A stretch of 16,143 nt of DNA, from contig SDNV01000062.1 of assembly GCA_004524515.1 (NCBI GenBank), forward strand, positions 1 through 16,143. The letters are read 5' to 3'. Position 1 is the first letter of the stretch. Every line of letters begins with the position of its first letter. Positions 1 to 6,302 of this stretch are shown in pieces. The notes below the pieces were generated by a model that was given only the letters and a program-made list of their open reading frames with translations, ran no database searches and was not told where the DNA came from. Made by a program: the position numbers and the translations under genes. The stretch comes from Promethearchaeota archaeon. GTDB lineage: Archaea > Asgardarchaeota > Lokiarchaeia > Sigynarchaeales > SOKP01.

Positions 1-87
1 AAAGTCTAAAAGCATTCAAAATCATATCAAAAATGTTTTTATTAAAAAATCATTTTATTAAATATTTTATTAATAGGTAAAAAAAAA

Positions 88-1323
88 ATGTTAAAAATTG
101 ATAAAGCTGAGTTCGGACCAATTGAGCAAAGTGATTTTCCGGAAATAGTTGAAAGAAAAGGGATTGGACATCCTGATTCTGTATGTGATGCGGCAGCAGA
201 TGCTTGTTCGAGGGCATTATGCAAATTTTATTATGAAAATTTTGGTAGATATTATCATCACAATGTGGACAAAGCAGTATTAGTCGGAGGGATCTCAAAA
301 CCAGAGTTTGGGGGAGGGATGATTTTAGAACCCGAATATTTCTTAATTGTGGGGCGAGCGATTAATCAAATCTTAAGAGAAAACAAATTGGAATATATTC
401 CAGTGGCAAACCTTTGTCTTGAAGCATGTCGTCAAACCGTAGGTAATATTTTCAAGAATATTGATATCACATCGAGCCAACATATACAGTTTGATTATGC
501 TGTGAGACCCGGTTCTATTGATTTAACCGGAGTGTTTGAAGAATCTGACGCAAAAGAACAAGTTCCATTAGCAAATGATACCAGTTTTGGAGTAGGTTAT
601 GCTCCTTTTTCTGATGTGGAGAAAATTGCTTTAGAAGCAGAAAAATTACTTAATTCTGACGCTTTTAAAAAGAAATGCCCAGCTTCGGGGGAAGACATCA
701 AAGTTATGGTTCAGAGAGTAAACAAAGATGTGGATATTACGGTATGTGGAGCGATGGTGTCTAAATTTATTAATGATAGAGATGAGTATGTAAATTACAC
801 CAATCAGATGAAAGAAGCAGTGTTAGATTTAGCGGTGAAAATAATACCAGATAAAAATTGTACATGTGCTGTAAATGTGGGAGATAATATCGAGAAAGGC
901 ATCCTATACTTAACTATAACAGGAACTTCCGCAGAAGCAGGAGATGATGGTGAAGTAGGGAGAGGAAACCGATGTAACGGATTAATTACTCCCTGTAGAA
1001 CTATGAGTTTAGAAGCCGTGTGTGGTAAAAACCCAATTAATCATGTTGGTAAAATCTATAACTGTCTCTCAAATGAAATCGCTCGGGAGATTTATGCAAG
1101 AGCTCAAGGAGATATAATTGAAGCCCATGTAAAGCTTTTATCTCAAATTGGCAGACCTATCACAGATCCGTGGGTAAATTCTATAAGTCTTATTCCCGCA
1201 AATAATGTAAATTTTGAAAGTGTGAAAAAGATTGCAGAAGAAGTATCGGCGGAAATGTTGAGTAAAGAGTATTTGATTGATCTTAGAGAACGTCTAATAT
1301 CGGGCAAGGTACAAGTATTTTAG
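88..1323 (+). CDS. metK: Archaeal-type S-adenosylmethionine synthetase (methionine adenosyltransferase)
   Basis: This cytosolic enzyme makes S-adenosylmethionine from methionine and ATP, releasing phosphate and pyrophosphate. The 411-residue length is normal for the archaeal family, which is very divergent from bacterial MetK. Visible family landmarks are ERKGIGHPDSVCD near residues 22-34, the Gly-rich FGGGMILEPEYF near 74-85, DTSFGVGYAPFSD in the middle, and the long C-terminal block with GTSAEAGDDGEVGRGNR, NGLITPCR and GKNPINHVGKIYN. The ATG at 88 follows an A-run, and no strong Shine-Dalgarno sequence is seen; AT-rich sequence at about 50-70 could be the promoter. It stands alone, with a T-rich terminator directly downstream. 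It is a housekeeping gene with no visible damage, and I am very sure of the assignment. Confidence 0.97.
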   Translation: MLKIDKAEFGPIEQSDFPEIVERKGIGHPDSVCDAAADACSRALCKFYYENFGRYYHHNVDKAVLVGGISKPEFGGGMILEPEYFLIVGRAINQILRENKLEYIPVANLCLEACRQTVGNIFKNIDITSSQHIQFDYAVRPGSIDLTGVFEESDAKEQVPLANDTSFGVGYAPFSDVEKIALEAEKLLNSDAFKKKCPASGEDIKVMVQRVNKDVDITVCGAMVSKFINDRDEYVNYTNQMKEAVLDLAVKIIPDKNCTCAVNVGDNIEKGILYLTITGTSAEAGDDGEVGRGNRCNGLITPCRTMSLEAVCGKNPINHVGKIYNCLSNEIAREIYARAQGDIIEAHVKLLSQIGRPITDPWVNSISLIPANNVNFESVKKIAEEVSAEMLSKEYLIDLRERLISGKVQVF

Positions 1324-1331
1324 CAATTCTT

Positions 1332-1362
1332 TTAAATTTTTTCATTTTTATTCTTTTTTTAT
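1332..1362 (+). terminator. Oligo-T terminator after metK
   Basis: Three T-tracts (the longest seven T) lie within 40 bases of the metK stop codon, the usual archaeal factor-independent signal. No hairpin is needed or seen. Confidence 0.5.
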
Positions 1363-1468
1363 TATATCTTACTTATAAATGATGAATAAGAAGAAGATAA
1401 TAATTATATGTTTAAAACACGAATCTTAAAATAGAGTTAATTGAATTTTAATTCAAAGAGTTTCTACT

Positions 1469-1756
1469 ATGAGCTTAGAAAAATGGATAAAACCTCAGAA
1501 AGACAAAGACGAAAGTAACAAAGAATCCAAGGACAAAAAAAAAGAAATTCAAAGTAAAAAACCGCAATCCAAAATCTCGAATAATGAAAAAGATTTAAAA
1601 GTTAACAAGGTTCCAGCTACAAAATTTTCCAAATATCTTCTTATCTGTCCAAAAAAATCTTGTGGTTATCAAAAAACTTTAATGAAGCGAGAATTAAATG
1701 ATAGAGATAAAACCTGCCCTAGATGTAAAGGGACTATGAAGATTGTTCCAGGATAA
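1469..1756 (+). CDS. Small protein with lysine-rich tail and C-terminal zinc ribbon
   Basis: This 95-residue protein has two parts. Residues 1-48 are almost entirely Lys, Glu, Asp, Ser, Asn and Gln and are probably disordered. Residues 55-95 form a single zinc ribbon with C60 and C65 (CX4C) and C83 and C86 (CX2C). A basic tail plus a zinc ribbon fits binding to nucleic acid or to an RNA-rich partner, but no specific role can be assigned. The ATG at 1469 is the first in frame. An AT-rich TTTTAATT about 20 bases upstream suggests a short leader or leaderless transcript. The gene converges on the small minus-strand gene that ends at 1806. I do not recognise a named family. Confidence 0.75.
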   Translation: MSLEKWIKPQKDKDESNKESKDKKKEIQSKKPQSKISNNEKDLKVNKVPATKFSKYLLICPKKSCGYQKTLMKRELNDRDKTCPRCKGTMKIVPG

Positions 1757-1805
1757 TTTTTTTTCTAAGTTTTTAACCTAGTACTTTTATTAGATGGTTT
1801 TATTC

Positions 1806-2012
1806 TTATTCTTTCAATTTTTTAAGATCAAATCGAGTTTCACAATAGGGACAAGTGTCTTTTTTTCTAATATATTTTAAAATAATATATCCTAAGCCAA
1901 GTGTAAACAAGGTTAAGAAACACATTATTTCATTATATTTTTGCTCAAAATCTTTTCTTCTGAGTTCAACTTCACGTTCACAAGTTTCACAGTATGCAAT
2001 TCGTTTTACCAT
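1806..2012 (-). CDS. Membrane-anchored small zinc-ribbon protein (LITAF-like layout)
   Basis: This 68-residue protein has one CX2C knuckle near each end (C8/C11 and C54/C57) around a hydrophobic segment at residues 29-48. The two knuckles probably come together as one zinc ribbon, with the hydrophobic stretch dipping into or crossing the membrane. The same order (CX2C, hydrophobic segment, CX2C) defines the eukaryotic LITAF domain, which sits on endosomal membranes as a monotopic zinc domain. The likeness is architectural only: the typical LITAF HxCxxC at the second knuckle reads TCPYC here. A TATA-like ATAAAATA lies about 20 bases before the ATG, so the transcript is probably nearly leaderless. 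Function unknown. Confidence 0.6.
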   Translation of the reverse strand: MVKRIAYCETCEREVELRRKDFEQKYNEIMCFLTLFTLGLGYIILKYIRKKDTCPYCETRFDLKKLKE

Positions 2013-2122
2013 GGCTCGTTTCTAAAATATTTTATTAAGGTCTAATAGCTTAAAATAATGAAAAAACCTATAATTAATTTTTGGAACAAAAGAAATACAA
2101 TATAATTCTCAAAATTTAAAAC

Positions 2123-2150
2123 AAAAAAAGTCCGTGTTTCTTTTTTTTTT
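2123..2150. terminator. A/T hairpin, possible terminator
   Basis: AAAAAAAG at 2123-2130 can pair with CTTTTTTT at 2140-2147 around a nine-base loop, and T-runs are available on both strands. It lies in the 247-base spacer between two minus-strand genes, where no reading frame is convincing. It may end transcripts of the small gene at 2260-2388, but composition alone could also produce it. Confidence 0.3.
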
Positions 2151-2259
2151 ATAATTTACTCCAAAATCTTGATATAATGTTTAATATTTTTCCAAGTGAA
2201 GAAAAAATGACGATTATTAGGTTAAACTTTATGTTTAAATTAAAATTAAAAAAAAGAAA

Positions 2260-2388
2260 TTATTCCTCTTTTTTCTTCTTACTGGTTAATAAGTCCCAAG
2301 TACTACCTACTCCTAGATTTTTTAATTTTTCCCGTTCTTCCTCTAAATTATCATCTTCATTATTCTCGTCTTCACTCATATTATTCAT
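2260..2388 (-). CDS. Very small acidic protein, 42 residues
   Basis: The minus strand encodes 42 residues. They comprise an acidic stretch of about 20 residues (Asp/Glu/Asn-rich), a short central motif LKNLGVGSTWDLLTS, and a Lys-Lys-Lys-Lys-Glu-Glu end. Starts at 2388 (MNNMSEDE) or 2379 (MSEDE) are both possible. A run of eight T on the minus strand begins about four bases after the stop, which fits transcription termination. The plus-strand frame across the same bases (2177-2437) is Ser/Phe-rich, as expected from the complement of acidic codons, so the minus strand is the better reading. The acidic tail plus one short hydrophobic motif suggests a peptide that docks on a partner protein. I do not recognise a family. 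Confidence 0.55.
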   Translation of the reverse strand: MNNMSEDENNEDDNLEEEREKLKNLGVGSTWDLLTSKKKKEE

Positions 2389-2561
2389 CGATGAAATTAG
2401 TTTTCAAATTAAAATCAATTTTTTCAGAGTAAATTAATAGAGTTTTTCCTTTAAATAAGTTTAGCAAATCTCTAGAAAAAATATTTTCTAAGACGTATTG
2501 TACTGTTACTAATGTTTAATCCTTTTTTAGAGGTATCAAAAATACTTCTTTAAAAAAAAGA

Positions 2562-2570
2562 TTTATAAAA
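2562..2570 (+). promoter_or_regulatory. TATA-like box upstream of the AN1/S2P gene
   Basis: TTTATAAAA stands out in the divergent spacer 2389-2670. It would give a leader of roughly 75-80 bases for the gene at 2671. A second candidate, GTATATTTT near 2638, would give an almost leaderless message. The purine element GGGGT at 2659-2663, seven bases before the ATG, could serve as a Shine-Dalgarno sequence. Confidence 0.35.
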
Positions 2571-2670
2571 CAGATTTTTAATTATAATGAATATAGATTA
2601 TCAATAAATCATTTGAAAATTAAAAAATTGAAATTAAAGTATATTTTCCAATCAAAATGGGGTAATAATA

Positions 2671-3687
2671 ATGTATAGATGTTATCATTGTGGTGAAGAA
2701 TTACCACAAAACGGGGTGTTTCATTGTGATAAATGTGGTCAAAATTACTGTTCCTTACATAAAGATCCCGTGGATCATGAGTGTAATATTGTGAGAGAAA
2801 GCTTCCATCCTCCGCCATCTCAAGTGTCAGTATCAACATATAGGGAACCTAGTTCATATCAAACTCCACCTCAGTATGCAGAACAACCCTCATCTAGAGC
2901 TTTGCGTGGAACTACGGATGGTAGTTTCAACTGGTACAGACAGGAAAGACTTATTCCTGAAAATGCGTTTGATCCTGACTCGGGCATTGAATTTAAAGGT
3001 ATCTTATTCCCCTATAAATCGGAGTTTTTACATTTGCTTATTGGTTCAAGTCTAATTTTTTTGATTGGTATCATAGTATTTTACAATCCACAACTAATAA
3101 GATTGAATTTAACGTGGGCAATCTTTCTATTAGCAGGATTTTATACAACAGCTTTTTTATTCCATGAATTTGGACACCGACAGGTGGCAAAACATTTTGG
3201 ACTTCAAACCAAATTTAGATTGCTTACTTTTGGAATGATATTGACCTTTTTTGGATTGATTGCAGGATTCTGGACCTTAATGACTTCCGCTATTAGCCTT
3301 CCAATATTAGCCCTACCCGGTGCAGTTGTAGTTTTAGGATTAGATAAGATTGATCGTAGAACGGGGCTTTGTAAAGCGGCGGGTCCAATTGTTAATTTAG
3401 TCTATGGTTCACTATTATTAGTAATCTCTTTTATTATTCCTAAAGAATTATTTCCATTGAATTTATTTATCGGTTATGCCGCGGCTTTAAATTTTATGTT
3501 AGGACTCTTTAACATGATCCCTATTGGTATCTTAGACGGGCAAAATATTTTTAAATGGAGTAAATCGCTATACATAATTTTAGTTGGTTTGTTAATATTA
3601 CTGCTAGTAATTACATACGCAAATATTTATGCTCCGATTCAAACATCGTTATATGTCCCAGAGAGTATGAAAGGCTCTGCTGCTTAA
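2671..3687 (+). CDS. AN1 zinc finger fused to site-2 protease (M50 family)
   Basis: This is an intramembrane zinc metalloprotease with a cytosolic AN1 finger, 338 residues long. Residues 1-40 form an AN1 zinc finger with the full ligand set C4, C7, C19, C22, C27, H30, H36 and C38. A Pro/Ser/Gln-rich linker covers about 45-80. Residues 118-320 are hydrophobic with several membrane spans. The M50 zinc motif HEFGH is at 165-169. An AGPIVN motif is near 237-242. The second catalytic motif, NMIPIGILDG, ends with D289 as third metal ligand. All catalytic residues are present, so it should be active. AN1 domains in eukaryotes work in ubiquitin/p97-type quality control; here the finger may recruit substrates. 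The next gene carries the same kind of finger on another membrane protease fold, which implies a shared pathway. Confidence 0.93.
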   Translation: MYRCYHCGEELPQNGVFHCDKCGQNYCSLHKDPVDHECNIVRESFHPPPSQVSVSTYREPSSYQTPPQYAEQPSSRALRGTTDGSFNWYRQERLIPENAFDPDSGIEFKGILFPYKSEFLHLLIGSSLIFLIGIIVFYNPQLIRLNLTWAIFLLAGFYTTAFLFHEFGHRQVAKHFGLQTKFRLLTFGMILTFFGLIAGFWTLMTSAISLPILALPGAVVVLGLDKIDRRTGLCKAAGPIVNLVYGSLLLVISFIIPKELFPLNLFIGYAAALNFMLGLFNMIPIGILDGQNIFKWSKSLYIILVGLLILLLVITYANIYAPIQTSLYVPESMKGSAA

Positions 3688-3699
3688 ATTTAAACCCTA

Positions 3700-3706
3700 T
3701 TTTTTT
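3700..3706 (+). terminator. Oligo-T terminator after the AN1/S2P gene
   Basis: Seven T in a row lie 13 bases after the stop codon, in keeping with archaeal termination. This would separate the protease gene from the AN1/rhomboid gene at the transcript level. Confidence 0.45.
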
Positions 3707-3808
3707 ATAATCTTTAAATAATTATACTTCTAGTTTAATATAAGATAAATCTGAATTTTACTCCTAAAGTAAAAAATTAAGAAGGATAATAGTTTTAATA
3801 GCATATCC

Positions 3809-3830
3809 TGTTTAATATACGGATTAAACA
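3809..3830. promoter_or_regulatory. Perfect 8-base inverted repeat upstream of the AN1/rhomboid gene
   Basis: TGTTTAAT and ATTAAACA are exact reverse complements separated by ATACGG. The dyad ends 37 bases before the start codon, where a promoter would lie. It could bind a dimeric regulator or form a small leader hairpin. It is AT-rich but longer than most chance dyads in this spacer. Confidence 0.4.
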
Positions 3831-3867
3831 AGAATATAGTTAGAAGAACTCTCTAGGTTGAAAAAAT

Positions 3868-4746
3868 TTGCCTTTTTGTGAATTTTGTGGAGAAGAGATA
3901 GGATATTTACCTTTTAAATGTAAGTATTGTGGAGGGACCTTTTGTAAAAAGCATCGTTTACCTGAAAATCATGATTGTAGCTTTGAATTAAAGCACGTGC
4001 CAGTTGTACCCACATCTTCAGGAGAACCACGTAAAAGATATCGAGAAGTAAGAGTTACAACCCCTAAACGATCAGAATATAAATATAGTGGATTTCCAAA
4101 CACCTATTTAAGTAAGATGGGATATAAGGGTACAAAATTTTTAGTGTGGATGATTCTGATTTTTTCTGTGGTGGCCTTAATTTCTACATTCTTAGGATTT
4201 TTTCCTTATATATATTTTAGTTTGCAAGGACTTGTATATTATTATACATATCACACTCTTTTTACTGCAATGTTTGTTGGTTCAGAGGGAATTTTTGGAT
4301 TGCTATTATTATTTATTATATTATATTTTTTATATTATATGGCACGTTACATCGAAGTTCAATATGGTACCAAATTCCTGATAAATTTGTATATCTTATG
4401 TTGTCTCTCTTCAGCAATGATATATATTTGGTTACGGCTTCTACTTAATTTATATTATCCCATAGAAACGTATGGAGTTTATGTCGGATTGGCTTGGGGG
4501 GGCATTTTAGGGATTCTTTCATTTACCCTATTTCCCTACTATAATCGAAAAATAACGGGATTAATGTATTTCATTCCTATGAGGGTGAAAGGTAAAACCT
4601 TTTTATTAATCATAATTTTAGCCAGAGTTATACCGGGATTATTCTATACTTTTTTAAATCCCTTAAATATGCTTTACTATATTCCTGACTTAGGTGGGAT
4701 CCTAGCAGCTTATATTGTATATTATCATAAATTTAGGTATCGTTAG
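3868..4746 (+). CDS. AN1 zinc finger fused to catalytically dead rhomboid
   Basis: This 292-residue protein has a complete AN1 finger at residues 4-37 (C4, C7, C18, C21, C26, H29, H35, C37) and a basic linker to about 88. A rhomboid-like membrane domain with about six spans follows. Rhomboid landmarks remain: TLFTAMFVGS near 130-139, and a YIEVQYGTKFLINLY segment near 161-175 that resembles the archaeal ...LERRYGS... stretch. In place of the catalytic GxSG it has LAWGG (208-212), with W210 at the serine position. In place of the catalytic His of HxGG it has D274 in DLGG. It is therefore probably a pseudoprotease of the iRhom/Derlin kind, which binds membrane clients rather than cutting them. 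The start is TTG, with AGGTTGA seven bases or so upstream as ribosome-binding site. A T-run follows the stop. Confidence 0.82.
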   Translation: MPFCEFCGEEIGYLPFKCKYCGGTFCKKHRLPENHDCSFELKHVPVVPTSSGEPRKRYREVRVTTPKRSEYKYSGFPNTYLSKMGYKGTKFLVWMILIFSVVALISTFLGFFPYIYFSLQGLVYYYTYHTLFTAMFVGSEGIFGLLLLFIILYFLYYMARYIEVQYGTKFLINLYILCCLSSAMIYIWLRLLLNLYYPIETYGVYVGLAWGGILGILSFTLFPYYNRKITGLMYFIPMRVKGKTFLLIIILARVIPGLFYTFLNPLNMLYYIPDLGGILAAYIVYYHKFRYR

Positions 4747-4749
4747 TGG

Positions 4750-4756
4750 TTTTTTT
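4750..4756 (+). terminator. Oligo-T terminator after the AN1/rhomboid gene
   Basis: Seven T begin four bases after the TAG stop codon, a typical archaeal oligo-T stop signal without a hairpin. Confidence 0.45.
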
Positions 4757-4808
4757 AAAATAAAATCGAAAAAAATATCAAGGTTCAATAATTCCTTTGT
4801 TTAAATTC

Positions 4809-4818
4809 TTATAAAATT
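4809..4818 (+). promoter_or_regulatory. TATA box of the hypB-like gene
   Basis: TTATAAAATT is centred about 32 bases before the ATG at 4845. Archaeal transcription starts about 26 bases after the centre of the box, so a leader of only a few bases is predicted. Confidence 0.5.
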
Positions 4819-4844
4819 ATACAATAATTAGAGTTTCTATTGAA

Positions 4845-5507
4845 ATGCCACAGGAAAAAGCTTCAAAAATTATAGAATTGAATGAAGATTTAATAGGTAA
4901 TAATGAGAGATTAGCTAATCAAAATAATCATGTTTTAAAGGATAAGAATATAAAATCATTTGATGTTGTAGGAGCAATTGGTGCCGGGAAAACCGCATTA
5001 TTAGAAACAATATCAGAAAGACTCTCAAAAGAGTATAAAATTTTAGTAATTAACGGTGATGTTGCAACAAGAATTGATGCGGATAGGATTGAACAACATG
5101 GAGTTAAAACTATCCAAGCAAATACAGGAAGAGAATGTGCTTTAAATGCATATCATATATCCCAAGTTATAAAAAATATTGATTTAAATGATTATCGTAA
5201 TGGGATTTTGTTTATAGAAAATGTGGGAAATTTAATTTGTCCTTCTGATTTTATTTTAGGTGCAGAAAAAAGAATAGTCATCGTTTCAATAACAGAGGGA
5301 CCTTGGGTGATTAGAAAACATCCCTTGTTATTCAAATTTTCAGATATCGCAGTAATCAATAAAATTGATTTAAATGATGTCATTGACGTTAACATCGATG
5401 AAATGATAAATGATGCTAAGCAAATCAATCCTAATCTAAAAATTTTTACTACTAGTGCGAAAACAGGGGAAAATATTTCTGAACTCATCAATGCCTTAGA
5501 AATTTAA
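4845..5507 (+). CDS. hypB: HypB-type nickel-insertion GTPase
   Basis: This 220-residue SIMIBI-class GTPase is of the HypB family, which helps insert nickel into [NiFe]-hydrogenase. The P-loop is GAIGAGKT (43-50). Switch and metal-site sequence NTGRECALNA covers about 93-102, ENVGNLICP about 125-133. The guanine motif NKID is at 172-175 and TSAK at 203-206. The family normally has adjacent Cys-His in CHLDA; here C98 is kept but the next residue is A99. C132, which matches the third metal ligand, is kept. Metal binding at the dimer interface may therefore be weaker or altered. It has no N-terminal His-rich or CxxCGC metal store. No other hydrogenase maturation gene lies in the window, so its partner is unknown. 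A paralogous metal-delivery GTPase is the main alternative. Confidence 0.87.
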   Translation: MPQEKASKIIELNEDLIGNNERLANQNNHVLKDKNIKSFDVVGAIGAGKTALLETISERLSKEYKILVINGDVATRIDADRIEQHGVKTIQANTGRECALNAYHISQVIKNIDLNDYRNGILFIENVGNLICPSDFILGAEKRIVIVSITEGPWVIRKHPLLFKFSDIAVINKIDLNDVIDVNIDEMINDAKQINPNLKIFTTSAKTGENISELINALEI

Positions 5508-5537
5508 AATTTTAACTTCTTATTTCTTTTATTATTT

Positions 5538-5564
5538 CTGAGAAAATGGGTTCTCAGCTTTTTT
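5538..5564 (+). terminator. Hairpin terminator of the hypB-like gene
   Basis: CTGAGAA (5538-5544) pairs perfectly with TTCTCAG (5551-5557) around the loop AATGGG, followed by C and six T. This is a textbook intrinsic terminator shape 31 bases after the stop codon. Confidence 0.6.
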
Positions 5565-5613
5565 AATTATAACCGCGAAATTTTAATAATTTCCTATATC
5601 GAAAGTTCTTCAG

Positions 5614-5626
5614 TTTTTAATTAATA
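5614..5626 (+). promoter_or_regulatory. TATA-like box of the candidate structured RNA
   Basis: TTTTTAATTAATA is centred near 5620, about 25 bases before 5645, where the outermost helix of the candidate RNA starts. That spacing matches archaeal TATA-to-start distances. Confidence 0.4.
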
Positions 5627-5644
5627 GCGACGCTTGAAAATTAC

Positions 5645-5786
5645 AATTTTATGAGAAAATTTTGAGAAGGAGATCGAGATTCAATCCGAATTTCTCAATT
5701 TGAGGGAGGGTTAGGCTTCAAAAAGTCTAACAGCAGGCGAAATTCCATTGGGATCGAATTAATTGACTCCTTCTCTACATAAAATT
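5645..5786 (+). ncRNA. Candidate structured non-coding RNA, about 142 bases
   Basis: Five nested or internal helices can be read off directly. AATTTTATG (5645-5653) pairs with CATAAAATT (5778-5786), nine perfect pairs. GAGAAGGAG (5664-5672) pairs with CTCCTTCTC (5767-5775), nine perfect pairs. Positions 5674-5677 pair with 5763-5766. ATTCAATCC (5679-5687) pairs with GGATCGAAT (5751-5759) with one A-C mismatch. GAATTTC (5688-5694) pairs with GAAATTC (5739-5745). Inside sits a hairpin with an eight-pair stem, GTTAGGCT (5710-5717) with AGTCTAAC (5724-5731), loop TCAAAA, next to a purine-rich single strand GAGGGAGG. It is also more GC-rich than the spacer around it. A TATA-like box precedes it and T-tracts follow, so a plus-strand transcript is likely. 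It lacks the landmarks of RNase P RNA, SRP RNA, tRNA and the riboswitches I know. Function unknown. Confidence 0.6.
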
Positions 5787-5808
5787 TAATTAAAACTATT
5801 TAAAGAAA

Positions 5809-5826
5809 AATTTTTTCATTTTTTTC
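5809..5826 (+). terminator. T-tracts after the candidate RNA
   Basis: Two runs of six to eight T, separated by CA, begin 23 bases after the outer helix of the candidate RNA closes. They would end its transcript in the usual archaeal way. Confidence 0.45.
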
Positions 5827-6302
5827 TTTAAATACCTTCAATATTATTGGGAAGAATTAAAAACTATTAAGTTAATTTAGATTAATTTTAAAAAAAGTAT
5901 TTGAAAAGTCATAGAAGGTAACATCGTGAAGATTTTTGTGCTTAGACATTGAATTTATCAATTAAATTTTTCCCCTAAGTAAAATCATGATAAATTTTCT
6001 TTTTATGCCTTTTTAGATGATTTAACAGGAAGATTTTTTCAGAGGGTGATCTATAAAAAGGAAAAATTTTCTTTAATTCAAAAAAATACCAAATTTTATT
6101 TCATATATTGAAGCGTATTACTTTAGATCTTTTTAGCAATAAGTGATTTAAGATAAAGGAAGTCAATATTAATAACTTTTAGTTTATTCTCAATTTTACA
6201 ATGAGATTTGAAATAAAATGATTGCATTTAAATAGAGTACTCCTTCCTAAATATAAAACATAACCAAATATTATTGTTATATAAAAAATTTTGGTCAAAG
6301 AT
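5827..6302. other. Spacer with no recognised gene
   Basis: These 476 bases contain no reading frame with coding character on either strand and no tRNA or convincing box C/D RNA. A TATA-like AAATATAAAA at 6249-6258 could serve the gene at 6303 with a leader of about 23 bases. CTATAAAAAG near 6051-6060 is another TATA-like match without an obvious target. Confidence 0.4.

Noticed and set aside
1458..1466. GAGTTTCTA shared just upstream of the starts at 1469 and 4845
   Set aside because: A nine-base match of moderate complexity; its distance to the TATA-like element differs between the two genes, so a common promoter element is not supported.
2177..2437. Plus-strand frame of 86 residues rich in Ser and Phe
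   Set aside because: It is the complement of a better minus-strand acidic small gene (2260-2388); its composition is typical of antisense sequence.
2473..2490. Dyad TAGAAAA-N4-TTTTCTA in the divergent spacer
   Set aside because: Almost pure A/T in a very AT-rich spacer; chance is likely, and it does not line up with a clear promoter.
5645..5786. SRP RNA, RNase P RNA, retron or known riboswitch at the structured region
   Set aside because: The SRP GGAA-type tetraloop and AGCA loop are not in helix 8 position, RNase P core sequences are absent, no reverse transcriptase is nearby, and no riboswitch core is recognised.
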